Of a stretch of DNA of 11,888 nucleotides, positions 1-6,940 are shown in pieces. The notes beneath the pieces were generated by a model. The model saw only the letters and a list, made by a program, of their open reading frames with translations. It did not search any database and had not been told where the DNA came from. A program made the translations under genes and the position numbers. Numbering within the stretch: the first letter of the stretch is position 1; each line of letters opens with the position of its first letter. The DNA is from Nitrosarchaeum sp. (GTDB lineage: Archaea; Thermoproteota; Nitrososphaeria; Nitrososphaerales; Nitrosopumilaceae): the NCBI GenBank assembly GCA_016234975.1, contig JACRND010000025.1, positions 1-11,888 of the forward strand, read 5' to 3'.

Positions 1-585
1 CCAAGTGGTGAAGGTGAAATTGGATTATATGATCTTATAAAATCTGGTGTGAGACACAGACCAGACTATATTGTAGTAGGAGAGATCAGAGGTTCAGAAG
101 CATATGTTATGTTTCAAGCTATGGCAACAGGACACGGTGGTCTCTGTACAATGCACGCAGATAGTTTAGAATCTGCAGGTAAAAGATTACAACAAAAACC
201 AATGGACATCCCGCCATCCTATCTATCCCTGATGAATTGTGCCATAGTGATTAGAAGAGTGAAAGGACAAGATGGAAAAAGCACTAGAAAGGCAATCTCT
301 GTTCAGGAGATCAACGCACTAGATTCATACCATTCAGCATTCAAATGGGATCCAAAATCAGATTACTTTAACGCACAGTTAGACGATAGCATAATGTTAC
401 ACAGAATTGCAGAACAGACAGGAAGAGACATGGAGCAAATATTTGAGGAATATGAAAAAAGAAAGATTGTTTTAAAATGGCTACTACAACGGGGAATTAG
501 AAGTTATGCCAAAGTAGCAGAAAATATTGGAAAATATTATAGAGATCCAGAAACACTGATGAAAAAAATCGAATATGGTGGATAA
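1..585 (+). CDS. Type II/IV secretion ATPase, VirB11/TadA/FlaI family (3' part, cut by window edge)
   Basis: This is the C-terminal part of a hexameric AAA-type ATPase that powers assembly of type IV pilus or archaellum-like filaments on the cytoplasmic side of the membrane. The reading frame is open from base 1, so the GTG at base 49 is an internal valine and not the start; about 194 residues are visible. The Walker B motif VVGEIRG (about residues 25-31) is followed by the family's His box, GHGGLCTMHADS (about 45-56). The C-terminus carries the helical segment with WLLQRGIRSY and KYYRDPETL that closes archaeal TadA/FlaI-like proteins. The N-terminal domain and Walker A lie upstream of the window. 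The stop is directly followed by the platform-protein ATG, which is the usual ATPase-platform pairing. Whether the system is a pilus or an archaellum cannot be decided from this fragment; a pilus is favoured because no other archaellum genes are seen. Confidence 0.93.
   Translation, partial: PSGEGEIGLYDLIKSGVRHRPDYIVVGEIRGSEAYVMFQAMATGHGGLCTMHADSLESAGKRLQQKPMDIPPSYLSLMNCAIVIRRVKGQDGKSTRKAISVQEINALDSYHSAFKWDPKSDYFNAQLDDSIMLHRIAEQTGRDMEQIFEEYEKRKIVLKWLLQRGIRSYAKVAENIGKYYRDPETLMKKIEYGG
576..582 (+). promoter_or_regulatory. Shine-Dalgarno site for the platform protein
   Basis: The sequence TGGTGGA, inside the last ATPase codons, contains a GGTG core 5-6 bases before the ATG at 586. With zero bases between the ATPase stop and the ATG, this supports translational coupling of the two genes. 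Confidence 0.5.
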
Positions 586-2034
586 ATGTCTTTTTTAAAA
601 AATAGTGGACAAAAAGACAAACAGAAAAAATTAGATAAGAAAATAGATTCAGAATTACCTTTTTTTATAACCATAGTAACGTTGCTTGCAACAAGTGGGT
701 TTGGACCATATTCAATTTTTAACAAAATCAAAGACATGGAACTCTTACCAAATGTAAGAATAGAAGCTATGAAAATTTTAAAAAAAATAGACATGTTAGG
801 CATGGATCCATTGACTGTTATGACAGAAGTAAAAAACAAAGGACCGTCAAATTTTGGAGAGTTTCTCAGTGGTTACGTATCAGCAATTCAAAGCGGCGGA
901 GATGTGGTAAATTATCTTAAGACTAAAATGAACAGCGCTTTTGATCTTTATGAAAGTGCTCAAAAAGGGCTAGTTGAGAAAGTCAAAGCATTGGTAGACA
1001 CATACATGACAATGCAAATTGTTATTTTAGCAGTATACATCATAATTACTGCAACTACTACCGGAGGCACAGGTACACCTCCGTTAAAGACCGACATTGA
1101 TCCCCTTTACTTGGTAATTACTATGCCACCATTAGTTTCAGGATTATTTTTGTTTCTTGCAAAATCAGTAAACAAATCAAAGGTAGAAGAAATGGATTTG
1201 AAAAAAATCATAATGTTTGGAATTCCAAGTATTATTGTATCTGTCGCAATAGTAATTCTAAAAATAATGCCTGATTACAATTTGTATGTTTTGGGAGGGG
1301 CATTAATTATGTCTGCATTATGGCCTGCACTAAAATTCCAAAACAAATACAAATTTTCCCTTGATGCAGAAGCAGCATCAGCTATGATTCTCAGAGATGT
1401 TGCAGAAGCAAGAAAGGCAGGACTTGGGCCAGAAAAATGTGTGATTAAAGCAACAAAAAGAAAAGATTTTGGGTCATTTAACAAAGTTGCAAATGGAATT
1501 TCAAATAAGTTGGAGTGGGGCATGACATTGGGCGATATTTTCCAATTTATCAAAAAGGAAACTACAGACTTTCAAATTTTAATCAATTTTAGAGTTTTAT
1601 TTGAAATAATTTCATCTGGAGGAGGTAATGTTAATACTTTGGATACGTTGGCTGGCATTTCAGAAAAAATTAGAAATATTGAGAAATCAAAAAGAGAGAT
1701 GTTAAAACCGTATGTCTTGGTAGGGTTTATGCTAATAGGAATTACAGGGTTTACGACGCTACTGGTAATTGATTCGCTTACTAGTTTAGGGACAAATTTG
1801 GAAACAGATGTTGCCAAAAAAAGCACATTGCAACTTGAATCAAACTCTCGTTTTGAGTTATTAGGCATAGCAATTTTGGTGCAATCGTGGCTGTCCGGGT
1901 TATTTTTAGGTAAAATTACCACGGGGTCATATTCAGCAGGATTCAGATATTCAATAATCCTGATAATGATATCAATAGGTGCAATAATAATAATCCAATC
2001 AAAAATATTTAGTGTTTCTTCAGTATTTGGTTAG
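586..2034 (+). CDS. FlaJ/TadC-type pilus assembly platform protein (T2SSF domains)
   Basis: This is the polytopic inner-membrane scaffold that contacts the secretion ATPase and on which the pilus or archaellum-like filament is built. The 482 residues show two copies of a T2SSF-like helical domain. The first (about residues 23-135) contains the LATSGFGPYSIF and AIQSGGDVVNYL segments. The second (about 258-370) contains EARKAGLGPEKC and the matching FEIISSGGGNV segment. Hydrophobic membrane segments follow the first copy at about 142-158, 172-192, 206-226 and 230-246, and the second at about 375-397, 425-442 and 454-471. Length and layout fit archaeal FlaJ/TadC-like proteins. The ATG lies immediately after the ATPase stop, so the pair is almost certainly co-transcribed. 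Family assignment is strong; the type of filament is not known. Confidence 0.9.
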   Translation: MSFLKNSGQKDKQKKLDKKIDSELPFFITIVTLLATSGFGPYSIFNKIKDMELLPNVRIEAMKILKKIDMLGMDPLTVMTEVKNKGPSNFGEFLSGYVSAIQSGGDVVNYLKTKMNSAFDLYESAQKGLVEKVKALVDTYMTMQIVILAVYIIITATTTGGTGTPPLKTDIDPLYLVITMPPLVSGLFLFLAKSVNKSKVEEMDLKKIIMFGIPSIIVSVAIVILKIMPDYNLYVLGGALIMSALWPALKFQNKYKFSLDAEAASAMILRDVAEARKAGLGPEKCVIKATKRKDFGSFNKVANGISNKLEWGMTLGDIFQFIKKETTDFQILINFRVLFEIISSGGGNVNTLDTLAGISEKIRNIEKSKREMLKPYVLVGFMLIGITGFTTLLVIDSLTSLGTNLETDVAKKSTLQLESNSRFELLGIAILVQSWLSGLFLGKITTGSYSAGFRYSIILIMISIGAIIIIQSKIFSVSSVFG

Positions 2035-2051
2035 AAACAGTATGTATTGTA

Positions 2052-4673
2052 ATGTTTCACACTGTTCGATATAACAAAAATATTCCACTTTTTCATAGAT
2101 TGAAAGCCAGTTTTTTGTTGTTAGTAGTGATATGTAGCATGTTTATTATGCCTGCCAATGCTCAAACAACAGCAGAGTTTGGTTATCAGTTACATCCTGA
2201 GAAATTATTAGAAAATACAGTAGGAACATTACAGATTTTTGTCACTTCAAATGAAATGATGGTGCCAAGGTCAATAAATGATCTCAAAGTGATAAGCTCT
2301 GATAATTCAATCATACAGGTAATAGGTATTCAAGAAAACAATAATGAGTATACAAAGAATGTACAAATCAAGGCAATAAAACCTGGAATTACCAACATTG
2401 CATTGGCAGCACCAGGATTTGCATCAAAAGAAATCACACTGCAGGTTTTCAATAACAATAATTACCCTACCCAAATTCTGATGAAAATCACGCCAGATAA
2501 TTTTCCAATAGATGGACCAAGGTTTGGTTATGCAACTGTTGAATTGGCAACAACTGGAGGATTACCAACAATTGCACCAGAGGATATCACAATACATGTA
2601 GAAACTCCAAATAAAGATATTATCAATATAAGAAATCAAGAACTATTAATTAAAAAAGGAGAATATTTTGCCACAACAGAATTTGATTTAGGAAATCCTG
2701 GCGATGCAATTATTTTTGCAAGTGCTGAAAATATGAAAAAAGTTAGTCAGTTTGTTCACATAAGCAAACCAATGGAGCCGTTAACAGTCCAATTATTTGT
2801 TATTCCAGAAAAATTTAGCAGCTACAGTGGGGGCACAGGATACGCGATAGTAGAATTACTTGACGGCAACAATGAACCTGTTAAAGCAGATAAAGATATT
2901 CATTTGAAATTAGGAGTACAAAATCCAGACGTTGGAATTAATACAAGTAGCGACTTTGAAGAAATTCAATTCAGCAACAAAGAACTAATAATCAAAAAAG
3001 GAATGTATTCAGCATACACAACATTTACTCCTAGACCAAATCTGGGAGAATTTACCACAGATACAGAGCAAACATTTAACATGTTTATTTCTACTGATGA
3101 TTATCTTACAAACGGTCATTCATTTACTGTATCTCATGATGAAATAGGTGCTTTGGAAGGAGAGGGACCATCAGTTACAACAGCACTTCCATTTTTAACT
3201 ACAGGTGAGAAAGAGTTGATAGCTGTAACTTATTTTGAGACTTCAGTTGAGGTTTCAAGAAAAACGGGGAGCAGTACATTAGGTACAACAGAAAGAGAGA
3301 CTGCTTCAGTTACAGTTCCAGTTATGGCCAAACAAGATTATGAGATTAATTTTGCATCATCAGAATCAGATAGTGTCAATCCAATTAACCCAATTATGAA
3401 AAAAGGGGAAAATGTGGTATTAGTTTTTGGAAATACTGGAACTGTTGCTCCAGATGAAGCTGTGGAATTTTACATTACGGATAATGAAGGAGTAAAAACA
3501 ATGACAGGTACACCAGTAGGGCCTACAAAAAGTACTATTAGTTTACAAGCAGAACCGTTAGTGCCAATGATTTTAGCAGGAAGTGAGTTTCCAGTCATAG
3601 CATATTTGTCTGATGGGGGTGGAGGAACTACAGATACTGGAACTACCGGTGGAGATCCAAGAAGTGGTGCAACACCATTCATTGAAGATTCTGTTTTAAC
3701 TTTATCAGCAAATGATTTTGTAGACGCTGAACCAGAAGTAATTAAACGGAACCAACCATACATATTATTTAATTTACTAGCAAAAGAAGTGGGGGAGGGT
3801 CAACTGTCTTTCCAGGCAGGCCAATTCGAAGGAAATATGGCAGTAACTAGTCACACTACAGATCCTGCAGAGATACATTTGGCATTTGCAAAAAATCTTT
3901 TGGCAAATACTGAAAGTTTAGCTACGATTCAGCTATTGGATTCTGCAGGAAATCCAGTGTATGCAAAAAAAGATGTTTTGATAAAAATAGTTTCAAATGA
4001 TGAATCCGTTTTAAAAATTCCAACGGAAGTAACAATAAAGAAAGGAGAGTATTTTAACACATTTAAACTAGAATCCAAAAACGAGGGAATAGTAGAACTA
4101 GCATTATTATCTGAAGATTTGCCTTTATCAAAATATGATATTAACATAGTAGATGTTAGTCCTGTCATATCACTGGATTTGCTCGGAGGGATGAATTGGA
4201 ATGAGAGAATTGAAGCGAAATTATCCGTTGCAATTCCAGAAATAGAAACATCATTAGACGGATTTAATGTAGAGTGGACTACTGATGGGGGCAAAATATT
4301 AGACATGAAAAATGTTACAAATAGTGATGGAGTTGCAACACTAAATATTCTTGCAAACGATAAGGATACAGTAACGGTCACAGCAACAGTTTCAGGTAAT
4401 GGTCTTAGTTCATCAACAGTTTCAAAAACTGCACAAATACTGAATGTGCCAATAGGTGAAACATCGGCAGAGACAAAACAAGGATTTATGATCGATAGTT
4501 CAAATATCATCTATATCGGAATACCAGCAGCAATTGGAGTTGCACTGTTTATTCTGAAACGCACTGAAAGATTAGATGCAATCACTGAAAAACTAGGCAT
4601 TGCAGACAAACTAAACATTGGAGAAAAATTTGAAGAACTCAAAGAGAAGATCTCAGGCATAAGAAATCGTTAA
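2052..4673 (+). CDS. Large secreted, membrane-anchored Ig-like domain protein in the pilus locus
   Basis: I recognise no named family for the full 873 residues; a cell-surface or adhesion role is inferred. Residues 1-37 form a signal peptide: a basic N-region, hydrophobic core FLLLVVICSMFIM, and an ANA-Q cleavage site. A beta-rich exterior follows. Three domains share the motif IKKG(E/M)Y plus an aromatic/Thr strand (about residues 142-238, 244-362 and 605-700), and LLD/LLDG-N-PV turns precede the motif in two of them. A further beta domain covers about 40-135. The final domain (about 703-797), with NSDGVATLNILAND, looks like a bacterial Ig-like (Big_1/invasin) fold. A Gly/Thr-rich linker lies near 521-540. 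One membrane helix (about 818-835) is followed by a charged, helical cytoplasmic tail of about 38 residues. The mature chain has no cysteine. It starts 17 bp after the platform gene and is probably in the same operon. The ATG at 2052 is chosen because it gives a complete signal peptide. Confidence 0.85.
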   Translation: MFHTVRYNKNIPLFHRLKASFLLLVVICSMFIMPANAQTTAEFGYQLHPEKLLENTVGTLQIFVTSNEMMVPRSINDLKVISSDNSIIQVIGIQENNNEYTKNVQIKAIKPGITNIALAAPGFASKEITLQVFNNNNYPTQILMKITPDNFPIDGPRFGYATVELATTGGLPTIAPEDITIHVETPNKDIINIRNQELLIKKGEYFATTEFDLGNPGDAIIFASAENMKKVSQFVHISKPMEPLTVQLFVIPEKFSSYSGGTGYAIVELLDGNNEPVKADKDIHLKLGVQNPDVGINTSSDFEEIQFSNKELIIKKGMYSAYTTFTPRPNLGEFTTDTEQTFNMFISTDDYLTNGHSFTVSHDEIGALEGEGPSVTTALPFLTTGEKELIAVTYFETSVEVSRKTGSSTLGTTERETASVTVPVMAKQDYEINFASSESDSVNPINPIMKKGENVVLVFGNTGTVAPDEAVEFYITDNEGVKTMTGTPVGPTKSTISLQAEPLVPMILAGSEFPVIAYLSDGGGGTTDTGTTGGDPRSGATPFIEDSVLTLSANDFVDAEPEVIKRNQPYILFNLLAKEVGEGQLSFQAGQFEGNMAVTSHTTDPAEIHLAFAKNLLANTESLATIQLLDSAGNPVYAKKDVLIKIVSNDESVLKIPTEVTIKKGEYFNTFKLESKNEGIVELALLSEDLPLSKYDINIVDVSPVISLDLLGGMNWNERIEAKLSVAIPEIETSLDGFNVEWTTDGGKILDMKNVTNSDGVATLNILANDKDTVTVTATVSGNGLSSSTVSKTAQILNVPIGETSAETKQGFMIDSSNIIYIGIPAAIGVALFILKRTERLDAITEKLGIADKLNIGEKFEELKEKISGIRNR

Positions 4674-4767
4674 TCGTAAACTAATTTTAAAGATATGGCT
4701 CAACATTATATTATTTTATCAAAGAATATAGAGAAACGCAGAATATTCAAAAATCAGGTAATTCAAT
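4674..4767 (+). promoter_or_regulatory. Intergenic region with a possible promoter for the prepilin peptidase
   Basis: This AT-rich 94-bp gap contains two TATA-like stretches: ATTTTAAAG near 4683-4691 and TTATTTTAT at 4711-4719. The second would place initiation near 4740 and leave a leader of about 25 bases that holds the SD site. The peptidase may instead be read through from the upstream operon. No RNA gene or strong hairpin was seen. Confidence 0.3.
4755..4760 (+). promoter_or_regulatory. Shine-Dalgarno site fixing the TTG start of the prepilin peptidase
   Basis: CAGGTA lies 7 bases before the TTG at 4768. An in-frame TAA at 4759-4761 prevents any start further upstream, and starting later (first internal ATG near residue 19) would cut into the first membrane helix. 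Both facts favour the TTG. Confidence 0.5.
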
Positions 4768-5454
4768 TTGATTGAATCATTGCTAAATTACAACATAGTT
4801 GGAATTGGATTAGCTCTTACCATGTTGATAATAGGATCTGTGACAGACATTTGGAAAAGAGAAATCCATGATTATTACTGGATCATATTTGGAAGTGCAG
4901 GATTTTTATTAGTTTTCATAAATTCAGATATTTTACCACATCTACTTAACATAGGAGTAGCACTCATAATAGCACCGTTTGTAATTTTTATTTGGAGGAT
5001 CGGATTATTTGGAGGAGCTGATGCATTTGCATTAATTGCATTAGCAGTAATTGCACCAATGGCTACATTTTCTGAAAATCCAGTAACCCCATTCACATCA
5101 CTATCTAATACTGCAATTTTATTTGTAATACCATTTTTTGTCAATGTTCTTAGGAATTTTATATCTATTGCAAAACATGAAGATATTTTTGATGGGTTTG
5201 AAGAAAGTAAACTTAAAAAAATTTGTGCCATGCTAATTGGCTATAAAGCAAAAAACCCAAAATTTTGTTTCTCCATTGAAAAAACTGAAAAAGGCAAGAA
5301 GAAGATAAACCTAACAGTTCATCATGCAGAAAATGAAGAATATTGTACAACACCTAACACATGGATTACTCCAGGAATACCATATTTACTGCTAATTACA
5401 GGCGGATTTATCATGCAATTATTGTTTGGTGATCTTTTATTGAGTTTTTTATAA
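4768..5454 (+). CDS. A24-family prepilin/preflagellin peptidase (FlaK/PibD-like)
   Basis: This is a membrane aspartyl protease that removes the short class III signal peptide from archaeal pilins or archaellins before filament assembly. The two catalytic aspartates are visible. D27 sits in TDIWKREI, just after the first membrane helix (about residues 9-25), and D85 sits in FGGAD, a GxGD-type motif after the helix around 60-78. Other hydrophobic segments lie at about 38-52, 88-100, 113-130 and 201-222. A soluble cytoplasmic loop of about 65 residues (about 134-198), Lys-rich with three cysteines, separates the last two helices, as in FlaK-type enzymes. The closing segment TPGIPYLLLITGGF is typical of the archaeal family. 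At 228 residues the length is normal. It starts with TTG. It lies on the same strand as the ATPase and platform genes, which supports a common job in filament assembly; its pilin substrates are not in the window. Confidence 0.88.
   Translation: MIESLLNYNIVGIGLALTMLIIGSVTDIWKREIHDYYWIIFGSAGFLLVFINSDILPHLLNIGVALIIAPFVIFIWRIGLFGGADAFALIALAVIAPMATFSENPVTPFTSLSNTAILFVIPFFVNVLRNFISIAKHEDIFDGFEESKLKKICAMLIGYKAKNPKFCFSIEKTEKGKKKINLTVHHAENEEYCTTPNTWITPGIPYLLLITGGFIMQLLFGDLLLSFL
5444..5454 (+). terminator. Possible U-tract terminator at the end of the prepilin peptidase gene
   Basis: A run of six T (5445-5450) falls on the last codons and is followed by an AT-rich gap and a separate promoter-like site. 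Archaeal intrinsic termination often needs only such a T run. There is no convincing hairpin, so this stays tentative. Confidence 0.25.
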
Positions 5455-5520
5455 GATAATTCTCAAAACTATTCACAATTATGCCTGAATTTGAATCTGT
5501 AACATACAATAACACACATT

Positions 5521-5552
5521 CTTTTATGTTTCAAATGTTGTAACAATTTCTA
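5521..5552 (+). promoter_or_regulatory. TATA-like promoter for the TrmB-receiver-kinase operon (leaderless)
   Basis: CTTTTATG (5521-5528) has its centre 28 bases before the ATG at 5553. That is the normal archaeal TATA-to-start distance, so transcription would begin at or within a few bases of the ATG. No SD-like sequence precedes the ATG, which agrees with a leaderless mRNA. Confidence 0.5.
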
Positions 5553-6512
5553 ATGACAGTAGAGTCCATAGTAGAGAACATGTTTGAATTGGATAGTCCA
5601 ATAAATGAATTAAACAGATTACTTGTCAAGTACGGTCTGACTCAAAATCAGGCCAAAGTGTACCTGTACCTTAGCAAGATGGGAATCAAAACAGCCTCAG
5701 AGATATCAAAATCACTCAAAATCCCAAGGACTGAGACGTATCACTTACTTAGTACTTTACAACAAAAAGGGATTATTTTTTCAGTCTTTGGCAAACCAAC
5801 AAAATTCAATGCAGTTGGAATAGATGAGTCCGTTGTGATTTTATTAAATAATGAAAAAAACAGAATCAATGAATTAGAAACAGGGAAAGAAAGCATAATA
5901 AAATTATGGAAGATGATTCCAAAGTATTCAACAAGCAAGGAAAAATCAGATGAAAATAAATTTCAAACACTACAAGGAAGAAATTCAATTTTGGTAAAAC
6001 TAGAGCAGATGATAAAAGAATCATCAGAAAACATACTGGTACTAGGAACTGAATTGGATTTTAAAAAGTTCTACCATACAGATTTTACAAATCTTCTTAA
6101 AAAAACAAAATCAGAACTAAGAATTCTTACAGATTACTCCAGTAAAGGCATGCATATTTTTGAAGATATTCCCTCTAAAAAAATTAAAAAGTTAGATGAT
6201 AAAAACAGGGAAGATTTTTGTTTCATAATCAAAGATGACACAGAGGTAATTTTCTTTGTCAGTAATTCAGAATTAAAAGATATGATGGCACTTTGGACAG
6301 ATTCTAAAACATTTGTAACTACATTAAGATCATTGTTTAGTTTAATATGGAAAAAAGCACATCATATCGATGAATCAAATGCAGAATCATTATTAGGTTC
6401 TGAAATCACATATGAACATAGATTACGAGAAATTGAACAAGAGAAAATCATTCTGAATTATTTACAAAAGAATTTCAAACTATCAGAAAAAAAGTTAGGT
6501 GTTAAAAAATGA
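5553..6512 (+). CDS. TrmB-family winged-helix transcriptional regulator
   Basis: This is a predicted DNA-binding regulator. The N-terminal winged helix-turn-helix (about residues 20-90) has the TrmB-type pattern: LLVKYGLTQNQAKVYLYL, then KTASEISKSLKIPRTETYHL as the recognition part, and a wing around GKPTKFNAV. A helical, coiled-coil-like linker (about 92-125) leads to an alpha/beta domain (about 138-270). Its GRNSILVKLEQM, NILVLGTELDF and ELRILTDYS segments resemble the PLD-like C-terminal part of TrmB proteins, which binds sugars in classical members. No clear catalytic HKD motif is seen. The last 40 residues are charged and helical. At 319 residues it is near family length. The gene starts a three-gene signalling operon and overlaps the receiver gene by ATGA. 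The ligand and target genes are unknown; a sugar role should not be assumed, since thaumarchaea carry many TrmB paralogues. Confidence 0.85.
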   Translation: MTVESIVENMFELDSPINELNRLLVKYGLTQNQAKVYLYLSKMGIKTASEISKSLKIPRTETYHLLSTLQQKGIIFSVFGKPTKFNAVGIDESVVILLNNEKNRINELETGKESIIKLWKMIPKYSTSKEKSDENKFQTLQGRNSILVKLEQMIKESSENILVLGTELDFKKFYHTDFTNLLKKTKSELRILTDYSSKGMHIFEDIPSKKIKKLDDKNREDFCFIIKDDTEVIFFVSNSELKDMMALWTDSKTFVTTLRSLFSLIWKKAHHIDESNAESLLGSEITYEHRLREIEQEKIILNYLQKNFKLSEKKLGVKK

Positions 6513-6922
6513 GTAAAAATTCAACGATTGGAGATAGTAAAATAGATTCAAATCATTTGAATGTATTAATAATCGACGATAATGAACAGATTACAAAAAT
6601 GCTCACAACATTTTTAGAGTTAAAAAATCACAAATGTACGGTTGCAAATGATGGCAAACAAGGACTGACATTAATTCATGAAAATAAATACGATGTGGTA
6701 TTATTGGATTTAGCCATGCCTGAATTTGATGGATATGCAGTTATCAAGTCATTGGAAAGCAAAGACATGTTAAAAAATAACAAAATAATTGTGTTTACAG
6801 CATCCACCATCACTCAAGATGAATTGGATCAATTAGTCAGTCGTGGTGTCACTTCATACATCTTAAAACCAATAGATATTGATTTACTACTATCAAAAAT
6901 TATTGAATCGGCAACCTCCTAA
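6509..6922 (+). CDS. Stand-alone CheY-like response regulator receiver
   Basis: This is a single-domain receiver that should accept phosphate from a histidine kinase. All hallmark residues are present in its 137 residues: acidic pair D23/D24 in LIIDDNEQ, phospho-acceptor D67 in LLDLAMPEFDG, switch Thr98 in VFTAST, and Lys120 in ILKPID. A tail of about 18 residues precedes the domain. There is no DNA-binding or enzymatic output domain, so its effect must come from binding a partner. It overlaps the TrmB-like gene by 4 bp (ATGA) and lies 18 bp before the kinase gene. The kinase is therefore the likely phosphodonor and the TrmB-like protein a candidate partner; both are inferences from gene order. 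It does not look chemotaxis-specific, as no che genes are nearby. Confidence 0.92.
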   Translation: MSKNSTIGDSKIDSNHLNVLIIDDNEQITKMLTTFLELKNHKCTVANDGKQGLTLIHENKYDVVLLDLAMPEFDGYAVIKSLESKDMLKNNKIIVFTASTITQDELDQLVSRGVTSYILKPIDIDLLLSKIIESATS

Positions 6923-6927
6923 ATGTT

Positions 6928-6934
6928 GGAGTGA
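6928..6934 (+). promoter_or_regulatory. Strong Shine-Dalgarno site for the histidine kinase
   Basis: GGAGTGA lies 6 bases before the ATG at 6941, close to the archaeal consensus GGAGGTGA. It supports this ATG over the out-of-frame ATG at 6923, which hits a stop after three codons. Confidence 0.6.
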
Positions 6935-6940
6935 CCTAAA

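Noticed and set aside
49..585. A complete ATPase gene starting with GTG at base 49
   Set aside because: The frame is open and conserved from base 1, and the Walker A half of the protein is missing. The GTG codon is an internal Val in the sequence just before Walker B.
3610..3670. Gly/Thr-rich stretch as a DNA tandem repeat
   Set aside because: The codons are not repeated as DNA units; it is better explained as a flexible protein linker.
3929..4510. Long antisense open frame (193 codons) inside the Ig-like protein gene, and similar antisense frames at 537-839, 1572-1922 and 4875-5231
   Set aside because: These are shadows of AT-rich, codon-biased genes on the other strand. They have no plausible start context or family motifs and conflict with strongly supported proteins.
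5481..5543. A 20-codon ATG-to-stop frame before the TrmB-like gene
   Set aside because: It is very short, has no SD site, and overlaps the TATA-like element; no recognisable protein feature.
6916..6931. A CTCC/GGAG hairpin that might hide the kinase Shine-Dalgarno site
   Set aside because: The stem is only 4 bp with an 8-base loop in AT-rich sequence, too weak to call a translational switch.
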